From DASYSA01 sp036003885 (lineage in GTDB: Bacteria; Acidobacteriota; Blastocatellia; UBA7656), in the NCBI GenBank assembly GCA_036003885.1, contig DASYSA010000524.1, forward strand, positions 1 through 7,833: a stretch of 7,833 bases of DNA. Direction: 5' to 3'. Below, piece after piece: positions 4,831 through 7,833 of the stretch. Every line of letters begins with the position of its first letter. Positions within the stretch are counted from its first letter, which is position 1. A program made the translations under genes and the position numbers. The notes beneath the pieces are model-generated. The model saw only the letters and a program-made list of their open reading frames with translations. It ran no database searches and had not been told where the DNA came from.

Positions 4831-7491
4831 ATGGCTGACTCGAGGGAAAGAACCGGGTTTCGCTTCTGGCTCGGGCTGATTCGCATCGTCGGCGTAATTG
4901 TGCCGCGGCGGTTGCGGGCGGACTGGAAACAGGAGTGGGAAGCCGAGCTGCGACATCGCGAATACCTGCTCGCCGATTGGGAGAGACTCAACTGGCTAAC
5001 CAAACTCGACCTGCTCTGGCGCAGTCTCGGGGCCTTCCGGGACGCGCTCTGGCTGCAGCAACTGCGATGGGAGGATGAGATGTTTCAAGACTTGCGTTAT
5101 GGCGCGCGAATGCTGATCAGGAACTTCGGGTTTACGGCCGTGGCGTTGATCACCCTGACTCTGGGCATCGGCGCTAACACCGCCATCTTCAGCGTCGTCA
5201 ACGCGCTGCTGCTCAAACCGCTGCCTTACCCCACTCCAGATCAACTCGTCTGGGTAGGCGAGGCCCAGCCACAGGGAAACAGCGACGCAATTGCGGGCCC
5301 TCATTTTCTCGAGTGGAATGAACAGAGCCAGACGCTCACGCAGATCGCAGCTTACAATGCCACCAGCCTGACCCTGACCAGCTCGGCCGAGCCTGAAAGG
5401 CTGGACGCTAACCGCGTTTCCGCTGGATTCTTCACGGCGCTCGGTGTGGAACCACTGCTTGGCCGCAACTTTCTCGCTGCCGAAGATCGCCCCGGCGGTG
5501 AGCGCGTGGCGATCATTAGTCATAGTTTGTGGCAACGCCGATTCAACGCCGATCGAGACTTTATTGGAGAGTCGATTGCACTCGATGACCAGAGCTACAG
5601 GGTGGTTGGTGTGCTGCCTCCCGGCTTTCGTTTCATTCAGCCGGTCGAGGCATGGGTTCCGCTTGCGCTCGACCCGGAGCAGGAGCGAGGCAATGTCCAA
5701 ATCTCGATCCTGAGCGCGATTGCGCGCCTGAAGCCGGGCATCTCGCGAGAAGAGGCGCAATCCGAGTTGGAGACAATCCGCCAGCGATTTGAAAACACCA
5801 GACTGGGCAAGTTTCCGCTTTTTGGCGGGCAGGTACGGCTGGCCTCATTGCACCAGAAGCTCGTGGGTGATACGCGACGTCTGCTGCTCATTTTGCTCGG
5901 CGCCGTCAGTCTGACCCTGCTCATCGCATGTGCAAATGTTGGGAACCTGCTGCTCTCGCGCGCTGCCGCGAGGCAGAAGGAGTTTGCGATTCGCGCGGCG
6001 CTGGGCGCGGGCCGGTTGCGTTTGATGCGGCAGACGTTAACTGAGAGTTTGCTGCTCGCGCTGGGCGGCGGGGTCCTGGGCCTGCTCCTGGCTTTCTGGC
6101 TTACGAAACAGATCGTTTCCCTGGCTGCGGCCAATACGTTCGGCGACATCTCTCACCTTGCGACTATCAATATTGATGTCAGAGTTCTCGGCTTCACGCT
6201 GCTCGTATCTCTATTGAGCGGAGCGTTGTTTGGCCTCGCGCCCGTCTTTCAATTCTCACGCCCGAATATGAATGACTCGCTCAAAGAGGGTGGGCGCGGC
6301 AGCGGCTTTGATCGCAGCCGCCTCCGCAACCTGTTGATGGTGACCGAAGTCGCTTTGGCGATCGTGCTGCTGGTTGGCTCCGGTCTGCTCATCAGGAGCT
6401 TCGTGAATCTGCTCGAAGTCAATCCAGGTTATCGGCCCGCGGGGTTGCTGACGGTACGAGTCTCGCTGCCGGATTTGCGTTACGAAGAGCGAAGCCGGCG
6501 AGAGGCGTTGTATCGCGAAGTCTTTCAACGCGTCTCCTCGCTGCCGGGAGTTGAATCGTTCGGGGCGATCAACCACCTGCCGCTTACCAATTTTCAGTTT
6601 TTGGGTTGGCTTAGAATCCCCGGGCGCCCGCAGTCACCTGACAATCAGCTCGGCACTCCTGTCGGTATCGTGAGCGAGGATTATTTTCGCACGATGGGCA
6701 TCCCATTTCACGCGGGCCGTGACTTCACCGAACGCGACAACTCCGAGTCTCCGCGCGTCGTGATTCTAAGCGAGGCCCTGGCGTCGGGACTGTTCCCCAA
6801 TGAAGAGCCCTTGGGAAAACAGGTCTGGGTGCCCGGTCCACGCCGGGAAGTTATGCCGATCGTGATTGGTGTCGTGGGCGATGTGAGGCATCACGGATTG
6901 GATCAAGACGTGACGCCGCAGATCTACGTGCCCTTCACACAGTTCGCGCCGGGATCGATGACGATGGTGATTCGCAGCTCGACGGACCCTGCGGGATTGA
7001 CGGCTGCAGTAAGACGGCAAGTGCTCGAAGTTGACGATGAACTGCCCCTTCATGAGGTCCAGACGATGGAGCATCGTCTCGCGACTTCAGTCTCACCGCG
7101 CCGCTTCAATCTTCTGCTGCTCGGCGCCTTTGCGCTTCTGGCCCTGGTGTTGGCTGCGGTCGGAGTGTATGGCGTGATTGCTTACGCGGTGACGCAGCGC
7201 ACTCATGAAATCGGAATTCGCATGGCACTAGGCGCTCAGGGCGGTGATGTCTTGAGACTGGTCATCGGGCGAGGGATGATCCTGGTCGCCATCGGGATCG
7301 CCGTCGGCTTAGCCGGGGCCTGGGCGCTGACGCGTGTTATGGCAAGTCTGCTTTTCGGAGTGAGCACTACCGATCCTTGGACGTTCGCAGGAGTGGCGCT
7401 ACTCCTTGCAATGGTTGCGCTGGCGGCATGCTACGTGCCCGCGCGCAGAGCCGCAAGGACCGATCCGATGGTGGCGCTGCGGTGCGAGTGA
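4831..7491 (+). CDS. ADOP-type ABC transporter permease 2 (double MacB/FtsX)
   Basis: This 886-residue inner-membrane protein is a paralogue of its upstream neighbour with the same order of parts. The cytoplasmic prefix spans about 1-83 (GVIVPRRLRADW, QEWEAELRHRE, ALWLQQLRWEDEM). TM1 is at about 101-126 and the first periplasmic MacB_PCD domain at about 128-345 (EPERL, SHSLWQRRF, VVGVLPPGFRF). TM2-4 are at about 351-375, 406-428 and 453-473. TM5 is at about 500-523, a second periplasmic domain at about 530-755, and TM6-8 at about 759-786, 816-837 and 852-872. The end is PARRAARTDPMVALRCE. By eye the prefix and C-terminal FtsX motifs agree closely with permease 1, while the periplasmic domains have diverged, which suggests different ligands or partners. 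The substrate is unknown. The gene begins 213 bp after permease 1 with no terminator visible between them, so co-transcription is likely. Confidence 0.93.
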   Translation: MADSRERTGFRFWLGLIRIVGVIVPRRLRADWKQEWEAELRHREYLLADWERLNWLTKLDLLWRSLGAFRDALWLQQLRWEDEMFQDLRYGARMLIRNFGFTAVALITLTLGIGANTAIFSVVNALLLKPLPYPTPDQLVWVGEAQPQGNSDAIAGPHFLEWNEQSQTLTQIAAYNATSLTLTSSAEPERLDANRVSAGFFTALGVEPLLGRNFLAAEDRPGGERVAIISHSLWQRRFNADRDFIGESIALDDQSYRVVGVLPPGFRFIQPVEAWVPLALDPEQERGNVQISILSAIARLKPGISREEAQSELETIRQRFENTRLGKFPLFGGQVRLASLHQKLVGDTRRLLLILLGAVSLTLLIACANVGNLLLSRAAARQKEFAIRAALGAGRLRLMRQTLTESLLLALGGGVLGLLLAFWLTKQIVSLAAANTFGDISHLATINIDVRVLGFTLLVSLLSGALFGLAPVFQFSRPNMNDSLKEGGRGSGFDRSRLRNLLMVTEVALAIVLLVGSGLLIRSFVNLLEVNPGYRPAGLLTVRVSLPDLRYEERSRREALYREVFQRVSSLPGVESFGAINHLPLTNFQFLGWLRIPGRPQSPDNQLGTPVGIVSEDYFRTMGIPFHAGRDFTERDNSESPRVVILSEALASGLFPNEEPLGKQVWVPGPRREVMPIVIGVVGDVRHHGLDQDVTPQIYVPFTQFAPGSMTMVIRSSTDPAGLTAAVRRQVLEVDDELPLHEVQTMEHRLATSVSPRRFNLLLLGAFALLALVLAAVGVYGVIAYAVTQRTHEIGIRMALGAQGGDVLRLVIGRGMILVAIGIAVGLAGAWALTRVMASLLFGVSTTDPWTFAGVALLLAMVALAACYVPARRAARTDPMVALRCE
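5069..5082 (+). promoter_or_regulatory. Possible internal ribosome site and start in permease 2
   Basis: GGGAGGA (5069-5075), a 4-nt spacer and an in-frame ATG (5080-5082, codon 84) repeat the arrangement seen in permease 1. The core reading from here starts MFQDLRYGARML. Confidence 0.3.
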
Positions 7492-7521
7492 GCCGATTTC
7501 GGATTGCGGATTGCGGATCGG
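7491..7521 (+). repeat. Heptamer repeat at the stop codon of permease 2 (TKCGGAT)n
   Basis: AGCCGAT (7491-7497), TTCGGAT (7498-7504), TGCGGAT (7505-7511) and TGCGGAT (7512-7518) run without a gap from the last base of the stop codon. The equivalent site after permease 1 has only two clear units, so the repeat number varies between paralogous gene ends. Confidence 0.65.
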
Positions 7522-7555
7522 TGCCTACACGACGCGAAGTAATGGAGATCTTGTA

Positions 7556-7833
7556 ATGCTTCATCTCTGGCTGATCAGGTTCATCGGAGTGATCGTGCCG
7601 CAGCGCCTGCGCTCAGACTGGAAGCAAGAGTGGGAAGCCGAGCTGCGCTATCGCGAAGCGCTGCTTGCTGATTGGGAACGACTCAATTGGCGAACCAAAT
7701 TCAATCTGCTCTGGCGAAGTCTCGGCGCCTTCCGGGATGCGCTCTGGCTGCAGCAACTGCGATGGGAGGATGATATGTTTCAAGACCTGCGTTATGGCGT
7801 GCGAATGCTGCTCAAACACAAAGCGTTTACTGC
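7556..7833 (+). CDS. ADOP-type ABC transporter permease 3, 5' end only
   Basis: The first 92 codons of a third permease run off the window edge. The ATG at 7556 has a ribosome site GGAGA (7544-7548) 7 nt upstream. The protein starts MLHLWLIRFIGVIVPQRLR. The prefix (about residues 1-73) carries QEWEAELRYRE, RSLGAFRDALWLQQL and RWEDDM, then the core begins with MFQDLRYGVRML and the first residues leading into TM1 (KAFTA). Over 66 aligned prefix residues I count 57 identities with permease 1 and 56 with permease 2. It lies 64 bp behind permease 2 and most likely belongs to the same transcript. The function is expected to match its neighbours, but the domains that would set specificity are not in the window. 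Confidence 0.9.
   Translation, partial: MLHLWLIRFIGVIVPQRLRSDWKQEWEAELRYREALLADWERLNWRTKFNLLWRSLGAFRDALWLQQLRWEDDMFQDLRYGVRMLLKHKAFT
7764..7777 (+). promoter_or_regulatory. Possible internal ribosome site and start in permease 3
   Basis: GGGAGGA (7764-7770), a 4-nt spacer and an in-frame ATG (7775-7777, codon 74) form the third instance of the same arrangement at the prefix/core border. The 35 bases at 7739-7773 are identical to 5044-5078 in permease 2. Confidence 0.3.

Overview
The window looks like part of an Acidobacteriota chromosome, possibly class Blastocatellia/Pyrinomonadaceae. The reasons are a cluster of ADOP-type permeases ('acidobacterial duplicated orphan permease'), a PadR regulator directly upstream of them, a DUF2911 secreted protein, moderately high GC by eye, and intergenic spacers full of short periodic and palindromic repeats. 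The phylum call rests on the gene families. The class is only an inference.

Layout, all genes on the + strand: (1) the 3' end of an FtsX/MacB-like permease, cut by the window edge (1-286). (2) A spacer with a degenerate 7-bp repeat array in inverted orientation (291-428). (3) A secreted DUF2911 protein (486-1103). (4) A 450-bp spacer with an 81-bp near-perfect palindrome (1138-1218), a possible antitoxin-gene fossil, more heptamers, and a consensus sigma-70 promoter overlapping a probable PadR operator (1492-1530). (5) A 110-aa PadR-family repressor (1554-1886). (6) Two complete ADOP permeases (1972-4617 and 4831-7491) and the start of a third (7556 to the window end). The two permease spacers carry heptamer repeats directly at the stop codons, and the first also carries three different short hairpin palindromes.

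The likely unit is padR-ADOP1-ADOP2-ADOP3, read from the promoter at 1492-1520 and repressed by its own PadR product. No intrinsic terminator is visible between the genes. Each permease is a double MacB-like unit with about 8 membrane segments and two periplasmic domains. Each begins with a cytoplasmic prefix of 73-85 residues that is more similar among the three copies than the transport core appears to be. No ABC ATPase is encoded here, so the energising partner, if there is one, lies elsewhere.

I found no clearly new multi-gene system. The points most worth following are the conserved prefix with an embedded Shine-Dalgarno/ATG at its end in all three copies, the paired PadR operator, and the unusual density of heptameric and palindromic elements in the spacers.
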